Source: Natrialba swarupiae (GTDB taxonomy: Archaea; Halobacteriota; Halobacteria; Halobacteriales; Natrialbaceae). Taken from it: a stretch of DNA of 64,000 nucleotides. The stretch is taken from the NCBI RefSeq assembly GCF_008245225.1, contig NZ_VTAW01000002.1, positions 124,001 through 188,000 on the forward strand, in the 5' to 3' direction. Positions within the stretch are counted from its first letter, which is position 1, and each line of letters begins with the position of its first letter. Shown in pieces: positions 26,324 through 34,514 of this stretch. The translations under genes were made by a program, and so were the position numbers. The notes beneath the pieces are model-generated. The model worked only from the letters and a program-made list of their open reading frames with translations. It was not told where the DNA came from and did no database searches.

Positions 26324-27298
26324 TCAATCGTTCGATCGACTCGCCGGTGCCGGCTGGGAGACCGAGATCACGCCGCCGTTGGCGTCGCTCGCAGTCGTGG
26401 CGTTGCCGTCGACGGTGCGCTGGGCGACACGGTTCATCGTCTCGACGCGGAGATCAGTTTCTGACCGCCGGCGATCGAGATACTCGAGGATCGCCCGCAT
26501 CCGCCGGTCGTCTTGTTTGCCGACGAGGTTGTTCGGATGAAGCCACATGTGGAAGACCCCGTCTCGTCGGACAGCCTCGTCGATACCGCGGCGCACCTGG
26601 ACGACCATCGGATCCCGCCAGATCGACTCTGCAACGGTGCGTGCTGGCCCCTCGAACCCGAACAGGAACAACGACGCCGGAACGTCGACCAGCCCGTACT
26701 CGTCGATCGTCGGCGCGACCAGCATGGACCGGTCGCGGATCGTCGAATCGAGCAATCCCCACACGCCGTCGCCGGTTGGCGACCGGCCACGATACGCACG
26801 TACGCCGTACTCCGCCAGCACGTCCCGGTGGCCGACGCCGTTTCGCGGATAGACGAACGAGTCGATCGAGAGCCCCCAGTCGGCGGCGATCTCGACGCTT
26901 CGCTCGAGTTCGGCCGCGGCGATCTCGGCGTCCGTCTCCGGCCGATCGAAGAGGACGTGCGAAAACGAGTGGCTGGCGAACTCGTGGTCGACGTCGGACT
27001 CGAGGAGGTCGGTGACGAGGTCGGGACAGAATCTGAGGTCCTCGCGGTCGCGCCACGTCGTTCGTTCCCGCTCGAACCACTCGTCCGGTGCGGGATGGTC
27101 AGCGTGTCTCCCGTCACACGACTCGAGCATGAGGTGGCCGACCACCGCCCAGGTCGCGGGAATCTCGTACGTCTCGAACAGTTCGAGCATCGTCGACCAG
27201 CCGCGACGGCCGGCTTCGACGCGACGGCCCGGCAGGGACTCGAGGTCGTGAAACCCCCAGCCGAGTTCGGCATCGAGCGAGATGACGACGCTACCCAT
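26324..27298 (-). CDS. Polysaccharide deacetylase (NodB-like)
   Basis: A 324-residue NodB-homology protein. SLDAELGWG at 8-16 supplies the first acidic metal ligand, and FASHSFSH near 107-114 the two metal-binding histidines. Later motifs are YPRNGVG, RAYRGRSP and MWLHPNNL with the final His. It probably removes acetyl groups from a surface or precursor glycan. No signal peptide is seen, so it may act in the cytoplasm on lipid-linked or nucleotide-linked precursors. An alternative ATG four codons upstream (27310) cannot be excluded. It is divergent from the AP-superfamily gene. Confidence 0.82.
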   Translation of the reverse strand: MGSVVISLDAELGWGFHDLESLPGRRVEAGRRGWSTMLELFETYEIPATWAVVGHLMLESCDGRHADHPAPDEWFERERTTWRDREDLRFCPDLVTDLLESDVDHEFASHSFSHVLFDRPETDAEIAAAELERSVEIAADWGLSIDSFVYPRNGVGHRDVLAEYGVRAYRGRSPTGDGVWGLLDSTIRDRSMLVAPTIDEYGLVDVPASLFLFGFEGPARTVAESIWRDPMVVQVRRGIDEAVRRDGVFHMWLHPNNLVGKQDDRRMRAILEYLDRRRSETDLRVETMNRVAQRTVDGNATTASDANGGVISVSQPAPASRSND

Positions 27299-27347
27299 CG
27301 GACCCACCACGGCGTACAGTCATATCCGTAGCGCAACCGACCGGACG

Positions 27348-27357
27348 GTTTTGTTAT
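27348..27357 (-). promoter_or_regulatory. ATAACAAAAC box before the deacetylase gene
   Basis: Minus-strand variant with one change from ATAACAAAGC. Its first base is 47 bases before the ATG at 27310 and 59 before 27298, longer than at the other loci. Confidence 0.4.
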
Positions 27358-27573
27358 TGCTCGCTTTTTCCGACGCGATCTCGTTTCGTGGCCGTCCGTC
27401 GACCGGGACGAACCCCCGCCTCCGTGGTCCTTCCGTTCCGGCTTTCGCCTCGAGTCACCCGGAGTATCGTATCGTCGCAAGCGAGTACCAGAATTCGCGA
27501 ACAGTCGGTGCATCCGACGGTAAGCGGACCGAACAGGGATGGTCAGGGTTCGCCAGCGGCGTGAACACTCTCT

Positions 27574-27583
27574 ATAACAAAGC
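27574..27583 (+). promoter_or_regulatory. ATAACAAAGC box before the first AP-superfamily gene
   Basis: Exact copy preceded by CTCT. Its first base is 54 bases before the ATG at 27628, about 20 more than the usual spacing, so a short untranslated leader is likely. Confidence 0.6.
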
Positions 27584-27627
27584 GGATATCCGGCCACCTC
27601 CCCCACAGCAGGCGTTCTCAGACAATC

Positions 27628-29220
27628 ATGAGTGCATCTACTCCGAGATCCGAGCGAGCGTTCGTGCTCGGGCTCGACGGCGTCCCGTGGAACCTTCTCG
27701 AACAGTGGACAGACAGGGGCGAACTCCCCAACTTCGAGCGACTGCGTGAGGAAGGGGCATCCGGTCCGCTCGTAAGCACCAGTCCGCCGACGACGCCGCT
27801 CGCGTGGCCGTCGATCGCGACCGGCGTCTGGGCCGACAAACACGGTATCTACGGCTTCCAGAACCTCTCCGCTGAGTATAGCCACGAGATGTATACGAGT
27901 CGGGATCTGAAACAGCCGACGCTCTGGGACCTGCTCTCGCCGGCCCACGTCGGGAACGTTCCGATGACCTACCCCGTTCGCGAACTCGACGGAACGATGG
28001 TCTCCGGGATGATGACACCCTCGACCGAGCGCGAGTTCACGTATCCGCCCGACCTCGGCGAAGAGATCGAGTCGCGCGTTCCCGACTATCGGATCAGTCT
28101 CGACTATCCCGAGTACGCCGGTCGGCTCGACGCCTTCGAGGAGGCCGTCGACGAGATGCTCGCGAACCGTCGCGAGGTAATGGACATCCAGATGGAACGC
28201 GCCGACGACGACTGGCAGCTGTTTTTCTTCGTCTACACCGCACCCGACCGATTCCAGCATCTTACCTGGGATCTGGATCGCCTCCTCGAACACTACCGGC
28301 AACTCGACGACCTCCTCGGGGAGGTGATGGAGTACACCGAGCGCCACGACGCGGACCTCTACGTCGTCTCAGATCACGGCTTCGGGCCGATTTACGAACT
28401 CGTCTACGTCAATCACGTTCTCGAGCGGGAGGGGTACCTCTGCAGACGCGAAGACGAGGGGACCAGGGGAGCGCTCGCGAGCCTGGGAATCTCGCGTGAG
28501 CGTATCACGAACGTCTTAGAGCGGGTCGGAATCTCCGAGGAGATGCTCGTCTCGACGCTGCCACGGGGACTCGTCGACTCGGTCGCCGAGCAGATCCCAG
28601 GGGATCACGCCCTCTACGACGTCGACTACGATCGAACGCGCGCGTTCGTCCACGGTGCCGGGAACTGTTATATCAACGACACCAACCGGTTCGAGCACGG
28701 CGTCGTCTCGCCGGTCGACGTCCCGTCGGTCAAAGACGAGCTCATCGAGATCTTCGAATCGGTCACGGACGACGACGGGAATCGAGTTCTCACCGTCGAA
28801 GACGGCGACGAGCTGTTCCCGACGGACGACGACTCGCCCGACCTCGTCGTCAACGGCGTCGACGGCTACGAGTCACGAAACGCGATCACGGACGAGCCGT
28901 TCGGGGACACCGGAACGTACGCCGCGAGCCATCGGAAACAGGGAATCGTCCTCTGTCACGGCCCGACGATCGACGCCGGCGCGACCCTCCGCGGCGCTCG
29001 CGTCGTCGACGTCGCCCCGACGCTGCTCCACGGAATCGGCCAACCGGTCCCTGCGAACGCCGACGGCCGCGTCCTCTTCGATGCGTTCCGGACCGATGCG
29101 AAGCCGTCCCGTACGAAAGTCGAGCGAGTCGACGTCTCGAGACGCGACGAAGACGACGACGTCCACGACGATTTCGCCGACGTCGAGAGCCGCCTGAAAG
29201 GGCTCGGCTACATGGAGTGA
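27628..29220 (+). CDS. Alkaline-phosphatase-superfamily phosphodiesterase/transferase
   Basis: A 530-residue AP-superfamily enzyme (type I phosphodiesterase group). LGLDGVPW places the first metal Asp at 17; the nucleophile segment is TTPLAWPSIATG near 52-63 followed by KHGIYGF; SDHGFGP near 250 and SHRKQGI near 435 give further metal ligands. No signal peptide or membrane segment is visible, unusual for an extracellular phosphatase, which suggests a cytoplasmic substrate such as a nucleotide-linked or lipid-linked glycan intermediate. It is paralogous in plan to the enzyme at 50551-52176. Both end in a matching motif, LKGLGYME here and LSDLGYL there. Confidence 0.82.
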   Translation: MSASTPRSERAFVLGLDGVPWNLLEQWTDRGELPNFERLREEGASGPLVSTSPPTTPLAWPSIATGVWADKHGIYGFQNLSAEYSHEMYTSRDLKQPTLWDLLSPAHVGNVPMTYPVRELDGTMVSGMMTPSTEREFTYPPDLGEEIESRVPDYRISLDYPEYAGRLDAFEEAVDEMLANRREVMDIQMERADDDWQLFFFVYTAPDRFQHLTWDLDRLLEHYRQLDDLLGEVMEYTERHDADLYVVSDHGFGPIYELVYVNHVLEREGYLCRREDEGTRGALASLGISRERITNVLERVGISEEMLVSTLPRGLVDSVAEQIPGDHALYDVDYDRTRAFVHGAGNCYINDTNRFEHGVVSPVDVPSVKDELIEIFESVTDDDGNRVLTVEDGDELFPTDDDSPDLVVNGVDGYESRNAITDEPFGDTGTYAASHRKQGIVLCHGPTIDAGATLRGARVVDVAPTLLHGIGQPVPANADGRVLFDAFRTDAKPSRTKVERVDVSRRDEDDDVHDDFADVESRLKGLGYME

Positions 29221-29317
29221 CGTTCTCGGTCGGCTACGCTGACAGCGCCTCCAACGAACAGCAGACTGCCTCTTTGCAAGCACCGAAGCTACCCGCCGGG
29301 CGTTCCTATCTCGTCCT

Positions 29318-29689
29318 ATGGTCGACGACGACCTCGAACTCGAGCGTGACATCGGCGAGGCGACGATCGTATACGACGAACCGGACGACGGGACGGTCCG
29401 GAAGACGGTTCCGAACGAACACGTGGCGTACTTCCAGGACCACTGGATCATCAAGACCGACGAGGACGACGAGGGACACGATATCGTCCGTCGCATTCCG
29501 TCCAAACGGGTACACTACGTCGAGCGGTCGGTCGAGGAGTTCGAGGAGGAAGTCCAGACGATGATCGATCAGGTCCAGTCGTTCGCCTCGGAGTTACGGA
29601 CCAAGATTCCGGTCGGCGGCGGGAGAGACGAGGACGAGGACGGCCCTCCGATCGAGGTCGGCGTGCGGGACGAAACCGACGAGAAGTAG
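29318..29689 (+). CDS. Small acidic haloarchaeal protein of unknown function
   Basis: A 123-residue cytosolic protein. The N-terminal part alternates short beta-like segments (EATIVYDEP, HVAYFQDHWIIKT, RRIPSKRVHYVE), then a helix (EEFEEEVQTMIDQVQSFASEL) and an acidic tail. This pattern is conserved in haloarchaea as I know them, but no function is established. The ATG at 29318 lies about 100 bases after the AP-superfamily gene on the same strand. Confidence 0.65.
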   Translation: MVDDDLELERDIGEATIVYDEPDDGTVRKTVPNEHVAYFQDHWIIKTDEDDEGHDIVRRIPSKRVHYVERSVEEFEEEVQTMIDQVQSFASELRTKIPVGGGRDEDEDGPPIEVGVRDETDEK

Positions 29690-29729
29690 CGACCCGTCTC
29701 CGGCAGCCAGTCAGTGTGTCCCTGCGATG

Positions 29730-31076
29730 TCACCGCGCCGAACGCACGCGCTCGAGTCCGGTCCGCGCCGATTTTACCGCCGGGTACGCCGCGTTGTAGA
29801 GTCGAGTCGGAACGTTCCTCGCGCCTGCGCGCAAGAGTCGATCCGACAGCGGCGGTTCGGCCTCCGAGACGAGCTCCTCGAGGTCGGCGTCGACCAGCCA
29901 CTCGAAAAAGGCCCGCTCGGCGGCTGATTCGGGCGTCGTCTCGCGAACGCGGTCCCGAATGTCCGCCCACATGTATCGCTCGTCCTCGCCGAGTTCCCAC
30001 TCGCCACCCTCGAGCGTGCGCCTGATCCGATCGTACTCCGTCTCGTCGAACGGGTAGCCGTGGGCCGTCGGCTCGAGTCCCGACAGTCGGAGGCCAACTG
30101 CGGTCCGATAACACTTCTCACAGCGCCCGCAGTTGCCGTCCATCCGGACGTTGCAGGTCTGGAGGTCGAGCGTCGGCGCGTCGCTCTCGACGTAGTCGGC
30201 GATCACGTCGAGGCGTTCCTGTCTGGTGAGGCCGTAGGCGTCGTGGTGACACCGGGTCCCGCTCCAGCGGACGTAGTCGTCGATGTCGGGTCGGGAGCCC
30301 CACTCGAGGTCGACGCCCTCCCAATGAGTCGCCCCGACGTACAGCTCCGAGATACCGCGTGCGTACGCCATCGGTGCACAGAGACCGAGCAACCCGAGTC
30401 CGTGGCCGACTGAGCTATACCACGCGCCGTCGACGAACCGTTTGTAGTGTGCGAGTACCATCGGATGATCGATCGCCGAGAGGACGTTCGACTCGAGGAA
30501 CGCGGTCTCGAGGCCGCGCTCGTCGGCGAACGTCGAGACACGTTCCCGGAGGTCGTTCCACTTCTCGTCGTCGGCTCGGTCCGTCGTGATCGTCCAGCCG
30601 CGGATGCTGACGAGCGTCGGCGACTCCTCGCGGTGGCGGACGTACGAACAGGTCGAGTCGACGCCGCCGGTAAAGAGCAGTGCGCTGTCCGCGTCGGTCG
30701 ATCGACCGTGGTCCCGTTCGGCGGAACTCTCGACTGCCGGTGGTTCAGCGTCGGTCGTCTCCCGTGCGTACAGCGTTCCACCCTCGAGAAAGTCGTGCAT
30801 GGAGAGCAACGAGGCTTTGACGTCCTCTAAGGCGTGCGCGAACCGGCCGTCGACCTCGTCGACGTAGACGTCCGCACCGCTCGCCCAGGCGAGCGGGCAG
30901 ACGTTCGCGAGGGCCGGAATCGCGAGGATACCCTCGGGAACGTCCTCGATCGACCGATCGTACTCTACCCTGAACGGCTCCCCCGAGAAGAAGCGCTCGA
31001 GGTCTTTCGAGGGCCTGACGTCGCACTCGAGGGTCGATCCCGTTGCGGTGATGCTGTCGATGACGATAGATGACAT
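29730..31076 (-). CDS. PP-loop ATP pyrophosphatase-like protein
   Basis: A 448-residue protein. LLFTGGVDSTCSYV with TGGVDS at 136-141 is the PP-loop of N-type ATP pyrophosphatases, which adenylate a carboxylate or carbonyl substrate (QueC, asparagine synthase and relatives). A cysteine cluster, CNVRMDGNCGRCEKCYRT, resembles the zinc site of QueC-like proteins. It is about twice the length of QueC, with an extra N-terminal domain and a C-terminal extension, so it is not queuosine or archaeosine QueC itself. Its place among surface-glycan genes suggests activation of a sugar acid for amide formation, an inference. Confidence 0.7.
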   Translation of the reverse strand: MSSIVIDSITATGSTLECDVRPSKDLERFFSGEPFRVEYDRSIEDVPEGILAIPALANVCPLAWASGADVYVDEVDGRFAHALEDVKASLLSMHDFLEGGTLYARETTDAEPPAVESSAERDHGRSTDADSALLFTGGVDSTCSYVRHREESPTLVSIRGWTITTDRADDEKWNDLRERVSTFADERGLETAFLESNVLSAIDHPMVLAHYKRFVDGAWYSSVGHGLGLLGLCAPMAYARGISELYVGATHWEGVDLEWGSRPDIDDYVRWSGTRCHHDAYGLTRQERLDVIADYVESDAPTLDLQTCNVRMDGNCGRCEKCYRTAVGLRLSGLEPTAHGYPFDETEYDRIRRTLEGGEWELGEDERYMWADIRDRVRETTPESAAERAFFEWLVDADLEELVSEAEPPLSDRLLRAGARNVPTRLYNAAYPAVKSARTGLERVRSAR

Positions 31077-31349
31077 TGGTGTGGAGACGGCAGTGACCGT
31101 CGGTCCCGACGATCACGGCTCGCTACAAAAACGGGCAGAATCGTTGATCGTCACGGCGAGGTGAAAGCACCGGATACGCCGTCGTCGTCGATTCGAGACC
31201 GAGTCGTTACCGGTGTACGACGTTCGTACCGCGTTCCCGGTCGGCGGTCGAAGACGCCGCGTTCGCTCGAGCAGATTCTCACAGAGACTGGCGTCGGTCA
31301 CGAATTCGACGTCGTCAGGCGTGGACCGGGGTCGTCGAATAAGGTCACT

Positions 31350-31359
31350 ATAACAAACG
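31350..31359 (+). promoter_or_regulatory. ATAACAAACG box before the membrane-protein unit
   Basis: A variant that keeps ATAACAAA. Its first base is 38 bases before the ATG of a short leader frame (31388) and 82 before the likely GTG of the membrane protein. Confidence 0.5.
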
Positions 31360-31387
31360 CCGGGTCCAGTGACCCTCCGCTCGAGAG

Positions 31388-31435
31388 ATGCGTACGGATA
31401 CGAGCGTCGTTGGTTGCTGGGGTGGGTTTGTGTGA
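31388..31435 (+). CDS. Possible 15-residue leader peptide coupled to the membrane protein
   Basis: ATG at 31388 opens a 15-codon frame, MRTDTSVVGCWGGFV, ending in TGA at 31433-31435. Its stop overlaps the likely GTG start of the membrane protein in the sequence GTGA, the layout of translational coupling. Its start is 38 bases from the ATAACAAA box, near the spacing seen for the neighbouring glycan genes, whereas the membrane-protein start is not. Too short to judge by composition, so it may be chance. Confidence 0.35.
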   Translation: MRTDTSVVGCWGGFV

Positions 31436-33231
31436 ATCGGACGGCGTCGAACCTGACGTTCGCCCTCGGGTTCTTCGCACTCGCTGCGGGAGTCGTCCTC
31501 GCGCGGGCGAACCCGGCGACGTCGTACGAGTCGTCGATCTACACCGGTACGCCGACGACCGTGTGGCTCTGTTTCGCGGTCGCACTCGGCCTGTCCGTCG
31601 TTGCGGCGGTCGCCGCCCGCGGCCGGTCACAGACGCTCGGGATCGTCCTCGGGGCGACGACGGTTACGTCGATCGTGAGTCTTCCCGTGCTCAGAAACTA
31701 TCGATTCTCGGGGATGGGCGACGCGTTGACTCACCTCGGCTGGACGGGGGATATCGTCGACGGGCTGTTGTCTCCCCACGAACTGATCTACCCGGGCGTT
31801 CACTCGCTCGGAGCCACTCTACACCTCCTCGGTGGCATTCCGGTCGAACGCGCGTTGCTGTTGACCATCGTCGTCCTGTTCGTTCCGTTCCTGATTTTCG
31901 TCCCGTTGACGGTCCGAGAGATGACTGGATCCCCCGCAGCCGTGGGTGTCGCGGCGATCGTCTCCTGGATGGTGTTGCCGATCAACAACGTCGCGACCCA
32001 CATGGGCATCCACTCGAACTCGAACGCGCTGTTTCTGGTTCCGGTCGTCATCTTCGCGCTCGTCGCGTACCTCCGGCGACGCTCGACGACCGAGCGCCTT
32101 CCGTTCGGCATCTCGCCGTACAGCGTTCTCATCTACCTCTCGGGGATCGCTCTCCTTGTCGTCCACCCCCAGCAGATGATAAACGTGGTCGTCCTCGTGG
32201 GAGCAATCGCGGGCATTCAGTTTCTCGCCCGATGGCGATTTTCCGATCACCCGATGGTCGATCAACCGACGACGTACGCGCATACGATCGTCCTGGGGAC
32301 GCTGTTTGCCGTCTGGACGGTCTCGAACGAGCGGTTCAGAAGCGCTGGCGTCGGACTCGCCGAAGGGGTCCTCACAGCTGACGTCGGTGCCAGCGCGGAA
32401 GTCGACCAGCGTGGGGCCTCGCTGACCGAGATCGGCGGCAGTATCCAGGAGCTGTTCGTCACGATGTTCCTCGATGCGGCGATCGTCGGTGTCGTCGCCG
32501 CGCTGTTCGTCCTCGTTACCTGGCTCGGGTGGACCTCACTCGACCGCGAGGCGGCGTCGTTCGTCACCTACCTCGCGATCGCCCTGATCCCCCTCGGTGG
32601 GATCTTCCTCGTTTACTTCGTCGGAACGCCGACGATGGCCTTCCGCCAAGTCGGGTTCATCTACGTCCTCCTGACGATCCTCGGTGCCATCGGGATCGCA
32701 CACGTGATCGGCGGCCTCTCGAGAGTGATCACGAGACCCGGTGCGAACGCAGTCGCGTCGGTGGGTCTCGCTGCACTCCTCGTGTTGGGACTGATGACCG
32801 TCTACGCCTCGCCGCTCATCTACAACCCCAGCCAGCACGTCACTGACGAGCAGTTCAGCGGCTACGAGTCCGGGCTCGAGCACGGGGCCGACGGCTACTC
32901 GCACGCGGCGATCGGTTACGATCCGTTCCGGTACGACCACGCCCTCCACGGACTCGAGGGCGAGGAGACGCTGAGCGGCGCAACGGCCGCGACGGGCGAA
33001 GCCGATCCCGACGAACTCGCGGCTGGGAACTACACCGGTGCGTATCACGGTCTCGATTACTACCTGATCGTCACCGAGTACGACCTCACGCGGGAAATCG
33101 AAGTCTATCAGGAACTCCACTACAGCGAACAGTCACTCGAGGGACTCGGCTCCGATCCGGCCGTCGACAAGGTGATTTCGAACGACGAGTTCGAGATGTA
33201 TGCCGTCGTTAGCGAGGACGACGACGAGTGA
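31432..33231 (+). CDS. Polytopic membrane protein of the surface-glycan cluster
   Basis: About 599 residues with a dozen or so hydrophobic segments from the N-terminus (LTFALGFFALAAGVVLA) to about residue 460, then a hydrophilic C-terminal domain rich in Asp, Glu, Tyr and Gly. No glycosyltransferase or flippase motif is clear; the layout resembles large archaeal membrane proteins of glycan clusters such as GT-C enzymes or polymerases. A GTG at 31369 could extend it by 21 residues, but that stretch looks non-coding and lies only 19 bases from the promoter box. The GTG at 31432 is preferred. Function is not assigned. Confidence 0.7.
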   Translation: MNRTASNLTFALGFFALAAGVVLARANPATSYESSIYTGTPTTVWLCFAVALGLSVVAAVAARGRSQTLGIVLGATTVTSIVSLPVLRNYRFSGMGDALTHLGWTGDIVDGLLSPHELIYPGVHSLGATLHLLGGIPVERALLLTIVVLFVPFLIFVPLTVREMTGSPAAVGVAAIVSWMVLPINNVATHMGIHSNSNALFLVPVVIFALVAYLRRRSTTERLPFGISPYSVLIYLSGIALLVVHPQQMINVVVLVGAIAGIQFLARWRFSDHPMVDQPTTYAHTIVLGTLFAVWTVSNERFRSAGVGLAEGVLTADVGASAEVDQRGASLTEIGGSIQELFVTMFLDAAIVGVVAALFVLVTWLGWTSLDREAASFVTYLAIALIPLGGIFLVYFVGTPTMAFRQVGFIYVLLTILGAIGIAHVIGGLSRVITRPGANAVASVGLAALLVLGLMTVYASPLIYNPSQHVTDEQFSGYESGLEHGADGYSHAAIGYDPFRYDHALHGLEGEETLSGATAATGEADPDELAAGNYTGAYHGLDYYLIVTEYDLTREIEVYQELHYSEQSLEGLGSDPAVDKVISNDEFEMYAVVSEDDDE

Positions 33232-33249
33232 GCGGGGAAAACAGTCTGC

Positions 33250-33259
33250 ATAACAAAGC
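33250..33259 (+). promoter_or_regulatory. ATAACAAAGC box before the CoA-transferase unit
   Basis: Exact copy followed by CCGAG. First base 36 bases before the ATG at 33286. Confidence 0.7.
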
Positions 33260-33285
33260 CCGAGAACACCCATCGTGGTTGATAC

Positions 33286-34506
33286 ATGTCTGCCCTCGAT
33301 GACGTGTGTGTGCTGGATCTGACGAGGGTCCTCGGTGGACCGTACTGTACGATGCTGCTGGCCGATATGGGTGCCGACGTGGTGAAAGTCGAACCGCCCG
33401 GTGGCGATTTCGTTCGCCAGACACCGCCGTTTCACGAAGACGACGACAGCTTCGGCGGCTACTTCCAGAGTATCAACCGCGGCAAGCGGAGTCTCGAACT
33501 CGACTTCACCGACGAACGCGACCGCGAGGAGTTTCGATCCCTCGTCGAGACGGCCGACGTCGTCGTCGAGAACTACCGCTCGGGGACGATGGAGAAGTTC
33601 GGCCTCGAGTACGAGCGACTCGCCGAGATCAACCCGCGTCTCGTCTACGCCGCGATGCGAGGGTTCGGCGATCCGCGAACGGTCTCGAGTCCACGACAGG
33701 ACGAGCCGGCGTTCGACCTGGTCGCGCAGGCCCTTGGCGGGATCATGCATCACACCGGCCAGGAGGACGGCCCGCCGACGAAAGTCGGGTTCGGCGTCGG
33801 TGACATTTTCACGGGCGTGCTCCACGCGGTCAACATCCTCGGCGCGTTGCACTACCGGGATCGGACGGGCGTCGGCCAGTTCGTGGATACGGCGATGTAC
33901 GACGCGATGATCAGCCTGGCCGAGCGGGCGGTGTATCAACACTCCTACACCGGCGAGAACCCGACCCGGTGTGGGAACGCACACCCGACGCTGTTCCCGT
34001 ACAACGCCTTCGAGGCCGAGGACGGCTACGTCGTCATCGCCGCGCTCACCGACCGCCACTGGCGGAACCTTTGTGAGCGGATGGATCGTCCGCAGTGGGC
34101 TGTCGACTATCCCGAGGCGTCCGATCGCCTCGCACACAGAGATCGACTGGAGGAGGGGATCGCCGACTGGGTCGCCACCCTCTCGGTCGAATCGGTCCTT
34201 TCCGAACTCAACGGGGCCGTTCCGTGTGGCCCGGTCCAGGATATCACCGACGTCTACGACAGCGAACACGCCCACCAGCGTGAGATGCTCGTCGAGGCCG
34301 AACTTCCCCACTCCGAGGAGACGGTGACGATCGCGGGGACGCCCATCAAGATGGCCAAGACGCCGCCGTCGCCCGGAGAACGCGCGCCGCTTCTCGACGA
34401 ACACCGGAGCGAGATCGTCGACAGAGAGGACGCGATCCACTCGAGCCGCCACGAAACCGACTCGAGTCCCGTCGGCGTCACCGACGGAAACCCCCAGAAC
34501 GACTGA
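33286..34506 (+). CDS. Class III (CaiB/BaiF) CoA transferase family protein
   Basis: A 406-residue family III CoA transferase. LDLTRVLGGPYCTMLLADMGADVVKVEPP forms the N-terminal signature in parts, and PAFDLVAQALGG carries the catalytic Asp144 that forms the acyl anhydride. It would transfer CoA between carboxylic acids. The acid is unknown. It sits in a surface-glycan block and is followed after 8 bases by a GNAT acyltransferase, so it may supply an acyl-CoA for glycan acylation, an inference. It is driven by an ATAACAAAGC box 36 bases before the ATG. Confidence 0.88.
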   Translation: MSALDDVCVLDLTRVLGGPYCTMLLADMGADVVKVEPPGGDFVRQTPPFHEDDDSFGGYFQSINRGKRSLELDFTDERDREEFRSLVETADVVVENYRSGTMEKFGLEYERLAEINPRLVYAAMRGFGDPRTVSSPRQDEPAFDLVAQALGGIMHHTGQEDGPPTKVGFGVGDIFTGVLHAVNILGALHYRDRTGVGQFVDTAMYDAMISLAERAVYQHSYTGENPTRCGNAHPTLFPYNAFEAEDGYVVIAALTDRHWRNLCERMDRPQWAVDYPEASDRLAHRDRLEEGIADWVATLSVESVLSELNGAVPCGPVQDITDVYDSEHAHQREMLVEAELPHSEETVTIAGTPIKMAKTPPSPGERAPLLDEHRSEIVDREDAIHSSRHETDSSPVGVTDGNPQND

Positions 34507-34514
34507 TCGGAGCT

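Noticed and set aside
29730-31076. Assignment as QueC of archaeosine synthesis
   Set aside because: Twice the length, extra domains, and no other archaeosine gene nearby.
33286-34506. Assignment as mesaconyl-CoA C1-C4 transferase (Mct) of the methylaspartate cycle
   Set aside because: The family fits, but none of the other methylaspartate-cycle genes is here and the operon context is glycan-related.
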